Below are positions 47,538 to 57,173 of a DNA stretch of 64,000 nucleotides, in pieces. Position 1 is the first letter of the stretch; every line of letters starts with the position of its first letter. Position numbers and translations under genes: made by a program. Source of the stretch: an uncultured bacterium (lineage in GTDB: Bacteria > Patescibacteriota > Patescibacteriia > 2-12-FULL-60-25); NCBI GenBank assembly GCA_937949995.1, contig CALFEO010000002.1:1-64000 (forward strand), read 5' to 3'. The notes beneath the pieces are model-generated. The model did not search any database and was not told where the DNA came from. It worked only from the letters and a program-made list of their open reading frames with translations.

Positions 47538-48063
47538 ATCGCCCTTTTTCGAATGGAATAAAAGTTAAAAAACGCTTGGTTAACAAAGTAACCGCTAAAA
47601 ATAAAACTGAAATCGTAAACAAATCAATCAAAACGATTGGAATCATAAAAACAGCCGGTTCCGTAATAAATAATCTCCCCATTAAATAATTGAATATTAT
47701 GTAAGTCAAAATAATCATCAATCCGTCAAACAGCCGAGCCGTTAATACTAAAAGCCAAGATCCGTACAAAGATTTGTTTGTAATTGCGTATTCTTGCACC
47801 ATATCGATGATTAAAGCGGCAAGCAGCCATCTTGCCGTAATAAAACCCGAAGGAGTGGCCGCTATCAAATCCACGACAATCCCCGAAACAGCCGCCGTCA
47901 AATACGCCGCCTGCGGTCTCTTCAATAAAAAACAAAATACCAAAAAAGGAATCGTTGGTCTGAAAAAAATAAAATACCCCGGCAATGAACCCAGCATACT
48001 GGCTTCATAATACCCCAAAGCCAAAGCGGCTCCGGTAACCGCAATGTAAGAAGTTATTCGCAT
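47527..48063 (-). CDS. mreD: Rod shape-determining protein MreD
   Basis: A 178-aa membrane protein with five or six spans, positioned between mreC and mrdA as usual. Sequence hints include YFIFFRPTIPFLVFCFLLKR, VDLIAATPSGFITARW (the loop often written as GxxxDxxxxxxxG) and LFITEPAVFMIPIVLIDLF. It links MreC to the elongasome. Family identity rests mainly on position and topology, which are unambiguous here. Confidence 0.85.
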   Translation of the reverse strand: MRITSYIAVTGAALALGYYEASMLGSLPGYFIFFRPTIPFLVFCFLLKRPQAAYLTAAVSGIVVDLIAATPSGFITARWLLAALIIDMVQEYAITNKSLYGSWLLVLTARLFDGLMIILTYIIFNYLMGRLFITEPAVFMIPIVLIDLFTISVLFLAVTLLTKRFLTFIPFEKGRYGS

Positions 48064-48065
48064 AG

Positions 48066-48887
48066 TTATTCGGGTTTCAATACTTTAGGCAGTAAAACCG
48101 CAACTATATTCAAATATGCTGTTTGCACTACGGGCTCAATGTTCGCTTCTTTAAAAGGATCGGTTGATTCATCCCGTATTTGATTAATCATACCCACAAC
48201 CAAATCCGGCGGTATTTTTTCTTCAGTTCCCGAGGTAACCAAAATATCATTTACTTCAATCTCCTCTTCTTGCGGTATAAGCGTGGCTAAAGCCGTACCG
48301 TTGCCTTTGCCTTCCACCAATCCTATCAGCCTATGCTGGCCTGCCAAAGAAATGGCTACTCTGCTGGCGGGATCCGTCGTTAAAGTTACAACCGCGGTTC
48401 TATCGAAAATTTTGGTAATTTTTCCAACATAAATACCGTCTCCGAAAATCACCGCCATTCCCGTTTCCAGACCGTTTTTCGAACCTCTGTCTATCATAAA
48501 AAAACCGCGCTCCGGCTGAACTGAACGACTGATGATATTGGCCACCACCGCCTCATAACCTTGCTGCTCCGCAAAACCCAACTTACGTCTCAATACTTCA
48601 TTCTCCTCTTTTAAAGCATGCAACTGAACATAATCAACACTCAAATGCTGAATTTGCCGGTACAATTCATCTATCTGTTCCAAATAATCGGCATTTCCGG
48701 CCGCATGTTTTGCTTCTCTGCTGACAACAACTCCCGCTCTGGTTGCCAAAGACCCCAAAGGCGACAGCAATCTTCTGGCATAATCCTCCACAGGATAAAT
48801 GATTTTTGTTAAATGCAACAATAAAACGGCCAGAATAATTCCAAAAATAATCACTCCCGTTTTAATTTGTCTGGTCATAAAAATCAA
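48066..48887 (-). CDS. mreC: Rod shape-determining protein MreC
   Basis: A 273-aa protein with an N-terminal membrane anchor (about residues 9-25), a coiled coil (about 60-105, DYLEQIDELYRQIQHLSVDY) and the MreC beta-barrel part (VVANIISRSVQPERGFFMID, GSKNGLETGMAVIF, GIYVGKITKIFDRTAVVTLT). The DPASRVAISLAGQHRLIGLV segment is characteristic. It ends 2 nt before mreD starts and overlaps mreB by 4 nt. It scaffolds the elongasome outside the membrane. Confidence 0.92.
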   Translation of the reverse strand: MIFMTRQIKTGVIIFGIILAVLLLHLTKIIYPVEDYARRLLSPLGSLATRAGVVVSREAKHAAGNADYLEQIDELYRQIQHLSVDYVQLHALKEENEVLRRKLGFAEQQGYEAVVANIISRSVQPERGFFMIDRGSKNGLETGMAVIFGDGIYVGKITKIFDRTAVVTLTTDPASRVAISLAGQHRLIGLVEGKGNGTALATLIPQEEEIEVNDILVTSGTEEKIPPDLVVGMINQIRDESTDPFKEANIEPVVQTAYLNIVAVLLPKVLKPE

Positions 48888-49930
48888 ATAATCCTGTCCG
48901 AACTCGGTAAAGTGATATCAGCCAATAATTCCGGAGATTCCAATAACATTCCGGCGCCTCTGGCCACAGTTGTAATGGGATCCTCAACCACCCTGACGGG
49001 TATTCCGGTTTGATCATGTATGGCTTGATCCATTCCTCTTAATAAAGCGCCTCCACCGGTTAAAATAATTCCCCTCTTATAGATGTCGGCCACCAACTCC
49101 GGCGGAGTAATTTCCAAAATGGATTTGATATGTTCAACAATGGATCTTACCGATCTGGCTATAGCCTCTCGTATTTGACCGTCCGTAACAAAAATTTCTC
49201 TCGGCAAACCGGATAACAAATCACGTCCGCGCATGGAAACCTCCAATCTTTCTGTAAGTGGAATCGCTGAACCGACTGCTATCTTAACTTCTTCGGCAAC
49301 GCGCTCTCCAAGCAATAAATTAAAAACATCCCTGGCATACTGAATAATATTTCTATTCATCTCATCGCCGGCAATCGGAATCGATTTTGCGGTTACTATT
49401 CCATTTAAAGAAATTACCGCAATTTCCGTAGTACCTCCACCAATATCGACTATCATATTTCCCACCGGCTCTGTAATCGGCAAACCTATCCCGATGGCGG
49501 CTGCCAAAGGTTTTTCAACCAACATGAATTGGTAAGCTCCTGCCGACATAACAACATCTCCAACAGCCTTTCTTTCCACCTCTGTAACATCAAGAGGGAC
49601 ACCAATCACCACTCTTGGTCTCGGTATAAACAATCTGTACTCACGATTAATTTTTTGAAAAAAATATTTAAGCATCTTTTCCACGACTTCATAATCCGAA
49701 ATGATGCCTCTTTGCATGGGTCGTGACATGGTAACATGCTGCGGCGTCTTCCCTAGCATGGATTTTGCCTCATGCCCGATGGAAAGCACTTGTCCGTTAC
49801 GATTGTTAATGGCTACCACCGAGGGCTCGTGCACCACGATACCTCTTCCTTGCGCGTACAACAAAGTCGTGGACGTACCCAAGTCCAATCCTATGTCTGT
49901 CGAAAATCTGTTTAACAATCTGTCGATCAT
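48884..49930 (-). CDS. mreB: Rod shape-determining actin homologue MreB
   Basis: A 348-aa actin-fold ATPase. Phosphate 1 is DIGLDLGTSTTLLYAQGRG near residue 11. MIVDIGGGTTEIAVISLNG is phosphate 2, and the ILTGGGALLRGMDQ adenosine motif is near residue 290. It forms membrane-bound filaments that guide wall synthesis. ATG at 49928-49930 gives MIDRLLNRFSTDIGLDLGTS; an in-frame ATG nine codons upstream is possible. It is the first gene of the mreBCD-mrdA operon. Confidence 0.95.
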   Translation of the reverse strand: MIDRLLNRFSTDIGLDLGTSTTLLYAQGRGIVVHEPSVVAINNRNGQVLSIGHEAKSMLGKTPQHVTMSRPMQRGIISDYEVVEKMLKYFFQKINREYRLFIPRPRVVIGVPLDVTEVERKAVGDVVMSAGAYQFMLVEKPLAAAIGIGLPITEPVGNMIVDIGGGTTEIAVISLNGIVTAKSIPIAGDEMNRNIIQYARDVFNLLLGERVAEEVKIAVGSAIPLTERLEVSMRGRDLLSGLPREIFVTDGQIREAIARSVRSIVEHIKSILEITPPELVADIYKRGIILTGGGALLRGMDQAIHDQTGIPVRVVEDPITTVARGAGMLLESPELLADITLPSSDRII

Positions 49931-49959
49931 AGCTGTAAGTCTGGCATAAGTTGCCAATA

Positions 49960-50101
49960 GCCAGTAGCTAGTAGCTAGTAGCTAGCAGCTAGTAGCTAGC
50001 AGCTAGCAGCTTGTATTTACTCATACTAAAAAACATCCTACAAGTGGATATCGTATACTTAGTGTCAAAATCAAGCCAATTGTTATGAGTATAAAAATGA
50101 C
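49960..50101. repeat. Iterated AGCTAGTAGCTAGC repeat
   Basis: TAGCTAGTAGCTAGCAGC words form a self-complementary block at about 49963-50010, upstream of mreB. The same word family is at 39365, 57122 and 58870. Confidence 0.6.
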
Positions 50102-50491
50102 TCAACGCCGCTGGGCATCAATAAACACTAAAAATAAATACTCCAAACCTACCACGACCAATAAAAACGCCACCAGCGTATACCATCTTAGCCAATCATT
50201 CGCGGAAAAAATCAAAGTTATAACCGCAACAGACGAAAGCAAGAGCGCATGCCTGAAGGATACTCTAACCTCTTTAACCAACATTTCATTTCTTTTACGA
50301 AAGCCTATCCTGTAAATCAAACCCAATAAAGTTATCATGCCGACCAAAGCTAAAAACAAAGTCACGAAGAAAAAAACCTTACCCAAAATGCCGGCTTCAT
50401 CAGGATTTACGGTTTGTAAGATAATAATCCAAGCCACCCAGGCCAAACCTGTTCCCAATCCCATTAATATCGCATACCACTTAAAACTCAT
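50102..50491 (-). CDS. Four-span membrane protein of unknown function
   Basis: A 129-aa membrane protein starting MSFKWYAILMGLGTGLAWVA. Four hydrophobic spans lie at about residues 6-27, 38-61, 82-98 and 104-124. A basic cytoplasmic loop (RIGFRKRNEMLVKEVRVSFR) separates spans two and three. A protein with this start seems recurrent in CPR-type genomes from memory, but I know of no function for it. Confidence 0.65.
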   Translation of the reverse strand: MSFKWYAILMGLGTGLAWVAWIIILQTVNPDEAGILGKVFFFVTLFLALVGMITLLGLIYRIGFRKRNEMLVKEVRVSFRHALLLSSVAVITLIFSANDWLRWYTLVAFLLVVVGLEYLFLVFIDAQRR

Positions 50492-50535
50492 AACTCAAAA
50501 CATTATAACATAAATACAAACAGTCGTAACGTCAC

Positions 50536-50632
50536 AACAGATGAGTTCATCAAGTATAAAGTAACAAGTTCCTCAAGAGCAACCAAAAGTACTCTTGATA
50601 AACTTTAGACTTTATGAACTTTCATCTTAGTC
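50536..50632. repeat. Palindromic TTCATCAAG/CTTGATAAAC element
   Basis: Another member of the dispersed inverted-repeat family, with GAGTTCATCAAGTATAAAG on the left and CTCTTGATAAACTTTAGACT on the right. Confidence 0.6.
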
Positions 50633-50634
50633 GG

Positions 50635-50943
50635 TTAGTATCCCTTCATCTTCACATCAATTTTATAAACAACTCTTTTTCCCAATTGATAATTCAAGGA
50701 ATTCATGAAATCTATTCTTTCCACCTTCAAAGTCTGCACAGCCGCTGATGAACTTGATACCGCACGCAGTGTTCCTCCATCATTAAAAGCGTAAAAATTT
50801 ATTTTTGACGCCATATCCTCTCCCCATCTCTGAATCAACAGTTTGACCGCTGAATCCAAAACCCGCTGAGCTGTAATTTGCTGAGCTATTCCCGCTTTTT
50901 CAATGGTTTTGGGAATAATCGACTTCAAAGATTGCCAAGGCAT
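50635..50943 (-). CDS. DUF721/DciA-like protein
   Basis: A 102-aa protein with the DUF721 pattern: a start WQSLKSIIPKTIEKAGIAQQ, a helix-plus-strand part ITAQRVLDSAVKLLIQRWGE and late KINFYAFNDGGTLRAVSSSS. In DciA, DUF721 family members help load the replicative helicase DnaB. This version is short, as in many reduced genomes. Assignment is moderately confident. Confidence 0.65.
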   Translation of the reverse strand: MPWQSLKSIIPKTIEKAGIAQQITAQRVLDSAVKLLIQRWGEDMASKINFYAFNDGGTLRAVSSSSAAVQTLKVERIDFMNSLNYQLGKRVVYKIDVKMKGY

Positions 50944-51121
50944 ACATACTGAACCAAATTATGAATTATGAATTATGAATTATGAATTTTGGAATCGAGC
51001 AAAGCTCGATATTCGAAATATATATTAATACCGAAGACCAGCTCAACTGGTCGAAGGCTGCATTAATTCTTAATTCTTAATTCTTAATTCATAATTCATA
51101 ATTCATAATTTGTGCGTGTGT
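50944..51121. repeat. Long inverted AATTATGAATTATG repeat
   Basis: Four AATTATG units on the left (about 50957-50985) are mirrored by ATTCTTAATTC/ATTCATAATTC units on the right (about 51064-51110). Inside are palindromes ATCGAGCAAAGCTCGAT and GACCAGCTCAACTGGTC. No gene. Confidence 0.7.
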
Positions 51122-54067
51122 CTATTTCCTATATTCGCAGATGTGTTTAAAATCACAAAATTTGCATAAAAACATCGAAGGCGTTGCCGGAAAAGATGAT
51201 TTGATTATTTCATCCATCCTGTCCACCAGTGCCTCTTGAAATTTTATCTTATCCATTCCTTCCAGCAAAGGCACGTCCTCCATCACTTTTGATCTTACGA
51301 AAGAATATGCAAGACGTTTAACCGTAAGTCCTCGAGCCTCTGATGCCAGCTGATACAACCACAACTGTTCTTTATCCGTAAGCTCGGCTTTTTTGCCCTC
51401 TTGCCACTCTCCGGTTTTATAATCGATAATCGCAATCCCGCCCAAAACATCATCAATTCTATCTATTTTACCTTTAATGGAATGCTCTCCCAATCGCCAA
51501 TCAAAACCTTGTTCCAAAGCTCTCACTTTTGGAGGGTTGGCGGTACATTCTTCCACAAAATATTTTACCGCTTTTCTCCCCTCTTCGAAATATTCATCAT
51601 GTAAATCTCTGCTTGTATACCAAGCATCAATCCAACTCTCCTCATATATCTTCAAAGCTTCATCCATGCTGACTGTAAAACCGGTTGTTTGTTGTATTTG
51701 AGGTACGCTATCAAATAAACTCACTTGTCTTACTCCGCTTCTTTCCAAATGTCTCGCCAAAATCAATTGCAAAGTCAAATGAATCGATTGCCCGAAACTT
51801 TTTTGATAAGAACCCAAAACCGGTATGCGATAAATATGCGCAAACTTATATTGCATGGGACAGTTTTTATAAGCCACCAATTGCGTAAACGAAAATCTGC
51901 GTTTTAAAGGAAACACTTCCCGCCACGCTTCCGCCTCCAAAGCCCCGATTTTCGGTGCTTCCAACCCGTGCATATCTACCGCCTCTCTGGCCGGCGCCAT
52001 CGGAACTTCCAACCCCGCTTCCGCAAAAAAAGCCGAAGGTTTTTTATCCCTTGCTCCACCATACGATTTGGCCCCGGTCAACACCAAACGCCTTTTGGCG
52101 CGGGTCATCGCCACATAAAACAATCTCCTCTCCTCTTCAATATGCGCATCCCCTTCTTGCAATCTCTCTTGCACCAAACCATCAGGCAAAGCGATAGACT
52201 CCGATCTTTTGCGAGTTGGAAATCTCTGATCAACGAGCGACACCAAATACACCGTATCAAACTCAAGACCTTTCGAAGCATGCACCGTCATTACTCTAAC
52301 CATATCCGGCCCGCCTTCAGCATCTTGATGCAATGCGCCTTGCTCCCCGCTCTCAATCTCCATTCTCAATTCCTCTACAAACTCTTTCAAATTAGGCGCA
52401 TTCGTGGAATATTCGTATCGTCTGATCCTGGAAACAAATTCATTCAACAGTGCTATTGATTCAACCTTATCTTTTTCCGGCTGTTTTAAAAGATAAGCCA
52501 AATAACCCGTCTGCTCCAACGCCGTATGCAAAACCGTTAATGGCGTATCTCTCCGGGCCGTCTCCGCCAATTTTTCTAAATTGCTTGCTAATTTTTCAAA
52601 TCTTTTTACAACATCGGGATCTTCTTTTAAAAACAGCCTGACTTGCGGTAAAGCCTCGTAAAAAGTTATTCCCTTACGTTCCGAATATTTTAATAATTGC
52701 ATGATACCGGCATAAGAAATCGGATAACTGGGCAGATGCAGCAATCGCCAAATAACCGAATTATCATGCGGACGAACAATCGAGGTCATAAGAGCGATTA
52801 CATCCAAAATAACAGGTTTGGTATAAAGTCCGCGCAAAGCGAAAAATTTATACGGCACACCGCGCCTTTCCAATGCCTGCACAAACGGAACCGCGTCATC
52901 ATTGGATCTGACCAAAATCGCATTATCGCTCCATGCCAGCTTTTCCGAATGTCTGTTCGCAATATCATCCGCCACCCATTCAGCCTCTTGTTGCACACTC
53001 GCATCCCAATGCACCAAGACTTGAGCTCCCGAACCCCGAAAAGCTTTAAGCTCTTTCTTAAGACCCTGATCCGCAAGCGATACTTCCAATCGATTTGGAT
53101 TATTCTTGGTTATCAAACAATAAGCCGTATCCAAAACTTCTTGATGCGATCTGTAATTATCAATCAAAGCGACTGTGGCGGTATCTTTATAATCATCTTT
53201 AAACTGCAAAATGTTCGCCAAAGACGCTCCGCGAAATTTATAAATAGCCTGATCATCATCACCCACCACGGTGATATTCCGATCCGGCTCTGCCAAGAGC
53301 TTTATCAGCTCATACTGAGCCCAATTGGTATCCTGAAACTCATCAACCAGCAGATACTTAAACTGCCTGCGGTATTGATCCAAAACCGCCGGCCTCTCTT
53401 TAAACAATCTTAAAGTCTCCATGATCAAATCCCCAAAATCCAACACACCCTCATCACGCAAAATCTTTTGATAAGCCGCGTAAACATCCGCCAACTCTTT
53501 CAATCTCTTCTTCTCTCCCAAAACAATCTCCGTGTCACCATCCAATTTTACATTTTCCGCAAACTCAACATATCTATCCGGAGTTATTCCCTCATCTTTG
53601 GCTCTCGAGATATGCCTCAATAAAGCTTGCAAAAACTTAACCGGATTTCCAAGCGGTCGATAATAATCCAATGGCAATTCATCAAATCTGCGCTTCAACA
53701 TCAGCCAAGCATCCGTATCGCTGACCAATCTGAATGTATTGGGAATCCCAATCTCCAATCCATGCGCTTCCAAAATTCTTTGGCATAAACCATGAAAAGT
53801 ATGAATCCAAAAATCATAAGTCCCTATGGGTAACATTTCCAATACCCTATCCTCCATTTCTTGCGCCGCTTTTTCTGTAAAAGTTACCGCTGCGATTTGT
53901 TCCGTGGTTAAACCTTTTTCTTGCATTAACCATACGCATCTCTTGGTTAAAACGGTTGTCTTGCCCGTGCCGGCTCCCGCCACGATTAAAAGCGGCCCCG
54001 TTTCATGGGTTACCGCTTTCTTTTGAGCTTCATTTAAATTTTCAAGAAGATTTTCCATGACCGACAT
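51122..54067 (-). CDS. UvrD/PcrA-like helicase fused to PD-(D/E)XK nuclease
   Basis: A 981-aa protein. The superfamily 1A helicase occupies about residues 1-690: Walker A VAGAGTGKTTVL near 29-40, DEFQDTNWAQYE near 244, GDDDQAIYKFRGA near 272, TVHASKGLEFDTVYL near 594 and VAMTRAKRRLVL near 650. The last about 250 residues are a RecB/AddB-like nuclease (KGKIDRIDDVLGGIAIIDYK, with the DYK motif). Four Cys suitable for an iron-sulfur clip are present (YKNCPMQY, then CKFCDFKHIC at the end). It probably resects double-strand breaks, replacing AddAB/RecBCD. ATG 54058 is an equally good start. Confidence 0.9.
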   Translation of the reverse strand: MSVMENLLENLNEAQKKAVTHETGPLLIVAGAGTGKTTVLTKRCVWLMQEKGLTTEQIAAVTFTEKAAQEMEDRVLEMLPIGTYDFWIHTFHGLCQRILEAHGLEIGIPNTFRLVSDTDAWLMLKRRFDELPLDYYRPLGNPVKFLQALLRHISRAKDEGITPDRYVEFAENVKLDGDTEIVLGEKKRLKELADVYAAYQKILRDEGVLDFGDLIMETLRLFKERPAVLDQYRRQFKYLLVDEFQDTNWAQYELIKLLAEPDRNITVVGDDDQAIYKFRGASLANILQFKDDYKDTATVALIDNYRSHQEVLDTAYCLITKNNPNRLEVSLADQGLKKELKAFRGSGAQVLVHWDASVQQEAEWVADDIANRHSEKLAWSDNAILVRSNDDAVPFVQALERRGVPYKFFALRGLYTKPVILDVIALMTSIVRPHDNSVIWRLLHLPSYPISYAGIMQLLKYSERKGITFYEALPQVRLFLKEDPDVVKRFEKLASNLEKLAETARRDTPLTVLHTALEQTGYLAYLLKQPEKDKVESIALLNEFVSRIRRYEYSTNAPNLKEFVEELRMEIESGEQGALHQDAEGGPDMVRVMTVHASKGLEFDTVYLVSLVDQRFPTRKRSESIALPDGLVQERLQEGDAHIEEERRLFYVAMTRAKRRLVLTGAKSYGGARDKKPSAFFAEAGLEVPMAPAREAVDMHGLEAPKIGALEAEAWREVFPLKRRFSFTQLVAYKNCPMQYKFAHIYRIPVLGSYQKSFGQSIHLTLQLILARHLERSGVRQVSLFDSVPQIQQTTGFTVSMDEALKIYEESWIDAWYTSRDLHDEYFEEGRKAVKYFVEECTANPPKVRALEQGFDWRLGEHSIKGKIDRIDDVLGGIAIIDYKTGEWQEGKKAELTDKEQLWLYQLASEARGLTVKRLAYSFVRSKVMEDVPLLEGMDKIKFQEALVDRMDEIIKSSFPATPSMFLCKFCDFKHICEYRK

Positions 54068-54122
54068 CTTAACTCACCGTCCGATCTTTAGCCAGAGATT
54101 GACTGACCTTCAATTTTACACG

Positions 54123-55256
54123 CTAGATGCCTCCCTTTGTAATAGCATCGCGAATTCTTTGCATCAACTCCAAATAAAACCTGATATTAATCAAAGTTAC
54201 AAGACGGTAAGCCAACATTTCATCAACACTGAACAGATGCCTGACGTATCCCAAGGTATAACGCTCCAATTCTTCATCAAAACTTGTTTCGATCACTCCC
54301 CTTGATTGCAATAGCGGTGTTTGATCTTTGCTGAATTTTTCATTAGTAACATGTACCGTCTCGTAAAAATCTTGTTTATTCAAATCATCATGTAAAAAAC
54401 GATACATCAAACCATGCCGTGCATTCCTGGTCGGTATCACACAATCCATCATATCAACTCCTCTTTTTACATATGCGACTATCTCGTGAGGTTTGGCTCC
54501 GCCCATAAAATAACGCGGTTTATCGTTCGGTAAAACCAAATCCAAAACTTCCACAACTTTACAAGCTTCATCAAACGGTTCCCCCACTGACAAACCGCCG
54601 ATAGCATAACCATCAAAACCTATATCCACCAATTCCTTGGCATGCGCGATTCTACGAACTTCATCCGTCGCTCCTTGATTGATGCCGAATAATTTTGCCT
54701 TGGGATTATTTGATGTATCAAGATTGTATACAAAAGTCTCCTTACATCGCCTTGCCCATCTCGTTGTACGGGCAATTGATTCGTCCAACTGATCTTCCGT
54801 ATAATCCGGCGGCGTACACTCATCAAAAACCATAACTATATCTGACCCCAAAGTCTGTTGCACTTTCATCGAAAGCTCGGGCGTTAGCACATGCTTGGAT
54901 CCATCAATATGCGAGGCAAACTCCGCTCCCTCTTCCGCAATCTTCCTCATCTTCGACAACGAAAAAACCTGATAACCTCCGGAATCAGTAAGAATCGGTT
55001 TCTCCCAACTCATAAACTTATGCAAACCCTTAAACGATTCAATAACTTCCATCCCCGGCCTCAAATAAAGATGATAAGTATTTGATAATAAAATCTGCGC
55101 GCCCAACTTTTCCATATCTTGCGAAGATAAAGTCTTCACCGCCGCCTTGGTCGCAATCGGCATAAAAAAAGGCGTCTGTAAAACCCCATGCGCAGTCTCC
55201 AACTCCCCCCTCCGAGCTTTAGACTTTTCCGATTTTATTATCAGTTTGAAAGACAT
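54123..55256 (-). CDS. tgt: tRNA-guanine transglycosylase lacking the usual zinc cysteines
   Basis: A 377-aa TIM-barrel enzyme that exchanges guanine 34 for preQ1 (bacteria) in GUN anticodons. Core motifs are intact: TPFFMPIATKAAVKTLSSQD, LSNTYHLYLRPG, LTDSGGYQVFSLS with the general-base Asp, SDIVMVFDECTP, FDGYAIGGLSVGEP, and MMDCVIPTRNARHG with the nucleophilic Asp. The C-terminal zinc site normally has CxCxxC about 10 residues before YIHHL. Here it reads SFDEELERYTLGYVRHLF, with no Cys. Only the His remains. The structural zinc is probably absent. Confidence 0.9.
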   Translation of the reverse strand: MSFKLIIKSEKSKARRGELETAHGVLQTPFFMPIATKAAVKTLSSQDMEKLGAQILLSNTYHLYLRPGMEVIESFKGLHKFMSWEKPILTDSGGYQVFSLSKMRKIAEEGAEFASHIDGSKHVLTPELSMKVQQTLGSDIVMVFDECTPPDYTEDQLDESIARTTRWARRCKETFVYNLDTSNNPKAKLFGINQGATDEVRRIAHAKELVDIGFDGYAIGGLSVGEPFDEACKVVEVLDLVLPNDKPRYFMGGAKPHEIVAYVKRGVDMMDCVIPTRNARHGLMYRFLHDDLNKQDFYETVHVTNEKFSKDQTPLLQSRGVIETSFDEELERYTLGYVRHLFSVDEMLAYRLVTLINIRFYLELMQRIRDAITKGGI

Positions 55257-55267
55257 ATACTTTTATT

Positions 55268-55436
55268 AATGCCAAATGCCAAATGACGAATGCCAAATAT
55301 CGGTAACCCTGCGGGTTTTAATTTATATAAATTATATAAGCGTAGCGATACAATCATTTTACACTATGCATTATTCATTATGCATTAATGGTACGCAATA
55401 CAATAAGCTGGCATTCGTCATTTGGCATTTGTATTG
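55268..55436. repeat. Inverted AATGCCAAATGACG repeat with CCCTGCGGG core
   Basis: The same element as at 4355-4535: GCCAAATGACGAATGCC on the left, the GGTAACCCTGCGGGTTTTAA and GCGTAGCGATACAA core, and GGCATTCGTCATTTGGCATT on the right. Two copies 51 kb apart show that this is a dispersed family. Confidence 0.75.
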
Positions 55437-55437
55437 A

Positions 55438-57009
55438 TTAAGGTTGAAGCTCGTCTTTTTTCTCTTTAGCGAACGTAAACCACTCTTCCAAAAGCGACAA
55501 AAATATTTTATACGGCGCTTCAAAAATAAAATCAAAGAAAAACAAAAAAATATTTATCTTGCTGATGGATAAAGACAACCATCTCCCCGCCCGCAAAATG
55601 GGTATCGAAAAGAAATCAATAACCGATTGTCTTAACGTAACCTTATCGTCAATAACAAAAAATTCTCTGGCATTTAATCTGATTCTGAAGGCAAAAAAAC
55701 TTACCAAGCATAAAAAGAACAAAAATATCAAAGTGGAAACCCATGTAAAAGATATGTATTCGAGTATCAAGCTTATCATGCCGAAAGAAACCACGAAAGT
55801 CAGCATATACACCAAGGTCAACATCAAACTGGCAATGGCGGATCGTTTGATTGGCACCGAAATGACACGCGTCTCCGGCTTAACTTCATTTAACAATTCA
55901 TCCAAAGCGGTCTTGATTCTTGTTGTATTCTCCGGACCCGGAACTCTGATAAATAAACCGACAATAAACATCAACGCCGCCGGAAAAAGCAAATTTATTA
56001 TTAACGGTCGATAATGAATTTGCGCGTATAATAACCATTCAACCGGAGCTTCCAAAACCAAAGCTAATACCATTTTGGTTAAAAACAAATATATCATGGC
56101 TCGAATCGTAGCTCTGCGGACTTTTGTCTTGGTATTTTTATATCTCTCATCGGCAACCATGGCCACTGAATGTTTTAAAGTTTCACTATCCTGAAGTAAA
56201 GAATTGATATTCTCCGGTTTCTTTAAAATGGCTGTCGACATCATATTTAACGCCACGGACCAAGGTTTGATCACGCGTTGAAACTTCAAATTCAACGGAT
56301 GTCTTAACTGCAACTTGATTCTGCGTTCAACCGCGACCAATCTTTCGGCTATCGGCCTGGGATTATCCATCCAATTTTGCGGAGCCAGCCACTCAGGCAA
56401 GAACGCTCGCAGTAATTTGTAACCCAATATTTCATCATCGGCTTTATTTAATGTCCTGTAGCAAGCCAAGTATGTCTGCAATTGCACTTCCGAATCATCC
56501 ATTTGCGAACCTCTGACTTTTACGGATTCATTTATCTTATCGTATAAAAACGACACTAAAGCTTTTTCTCTTGAAGAATCAACCAGCAAATCTTCAATCT
56601 CAACCGTAACCATGGATCTGACCCAATCCAAATGCGCTTCCGACCCCGCGTTTACATGCGTAATCAATTGCAATTTGTAAATCCTCCAAGATACATCATC
56701 AATAGATGATTGAGGCATTACTCCATTGGGCAAATACCTTGCGCCAATCAATTCCTTAATCAATCTCTCTGCAATCACACGCGGATCTTTTTCCAATAAC
56801 AACAGACGTTTTAATATTCGCAATATCGCCGCCTTTCTGATTAAATGCTCATCTTTATAGTCAACCGCATTCCGTATTTTTTCGTAAATAAAAGCAAACC
56901 GGCTGATAGCCGCATGTACTGTAATATTCTCCTCTCCTTCATGCATTTCTTTGCTTTGTAGAGGGAAAATTTCCATTATTCTCTGAATTTCACGCTTCGA
57001 ATAAGCCAT
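55438..57009 (-). CDS. Large membrane protein of unknown function
   Basis: A 523-aa protein (ATG at 57007-57009, starting MAYSKREIQRIMEIFPLQSK; the frame is open 8 codons further). The first about 290 residues are soluble, helical and charged. The rest has about five membrane spans in two pairs plus a terminal one (about residues 295-345, 385-445 and 475-500). It is not a known transporter by motif. Proteins with this layout seem common in CPR genomes from memory, with unknown function. Gene spacing suggests a single-gene unit with tgt. Confidence 0.65.
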   Translation of the reverse strand: MAYSKREIQRIMEIFPLQSKEMHEGEENITVHAAISRFAFIYEKIRNAVDYKDEHLIRKAAILRILKRLLLLEKDPRVIAERLIKELIGARYLPNGVMPQSSIDDVSWRIYKLQLITHVNAGSEAHLDWVRSMVTVEIEDLLVDSSREKALVSFLYDKINESVKVRGSQMDDSEVQLQTYLACYRTLNKADDEILGYKLLRAFLPEWLAPQNWMDNPRPIAERLVAVERRIKLQLRHPLNLKFQRVIKPWSVALNMMSTAILKKPENINSLLQDSETLKHSVAMVADERYKNTKTKVRRATIRAMIYLFLTKMVLALVLEAPVEWLLYAQIHYRPLIINLLFPAALMFIVGLFIRVPGPENTTRIKTALDELLNEVKPETRVISVPIKRSAIASLMLTLVYMLTFVVSFGMISLILEYISFTWVSTLIFLFFLCLVSFFAFRIRLNAREFFVIDDKVTLRQSVIDFFSIPILRAGRWLSLSISKINIFLFFFDFIFEAPYKIFLSLLEEWFTFAKEKKDELQP

Positions 57010-57173
57010 AATATTTACTTGCGCTATTAACACTACTGCAAAACTCGCATTTTGACCAGCTCTCAGCCTCTACACAAAAACCGCATTTTACATTAATATA
57101 ACCAAACAGCCTATTTGTTTGACTAGCGGCTAGCAGCTAGTGGCTAGTGGCTAGCAGCTAGTGGCTTAAAAAT

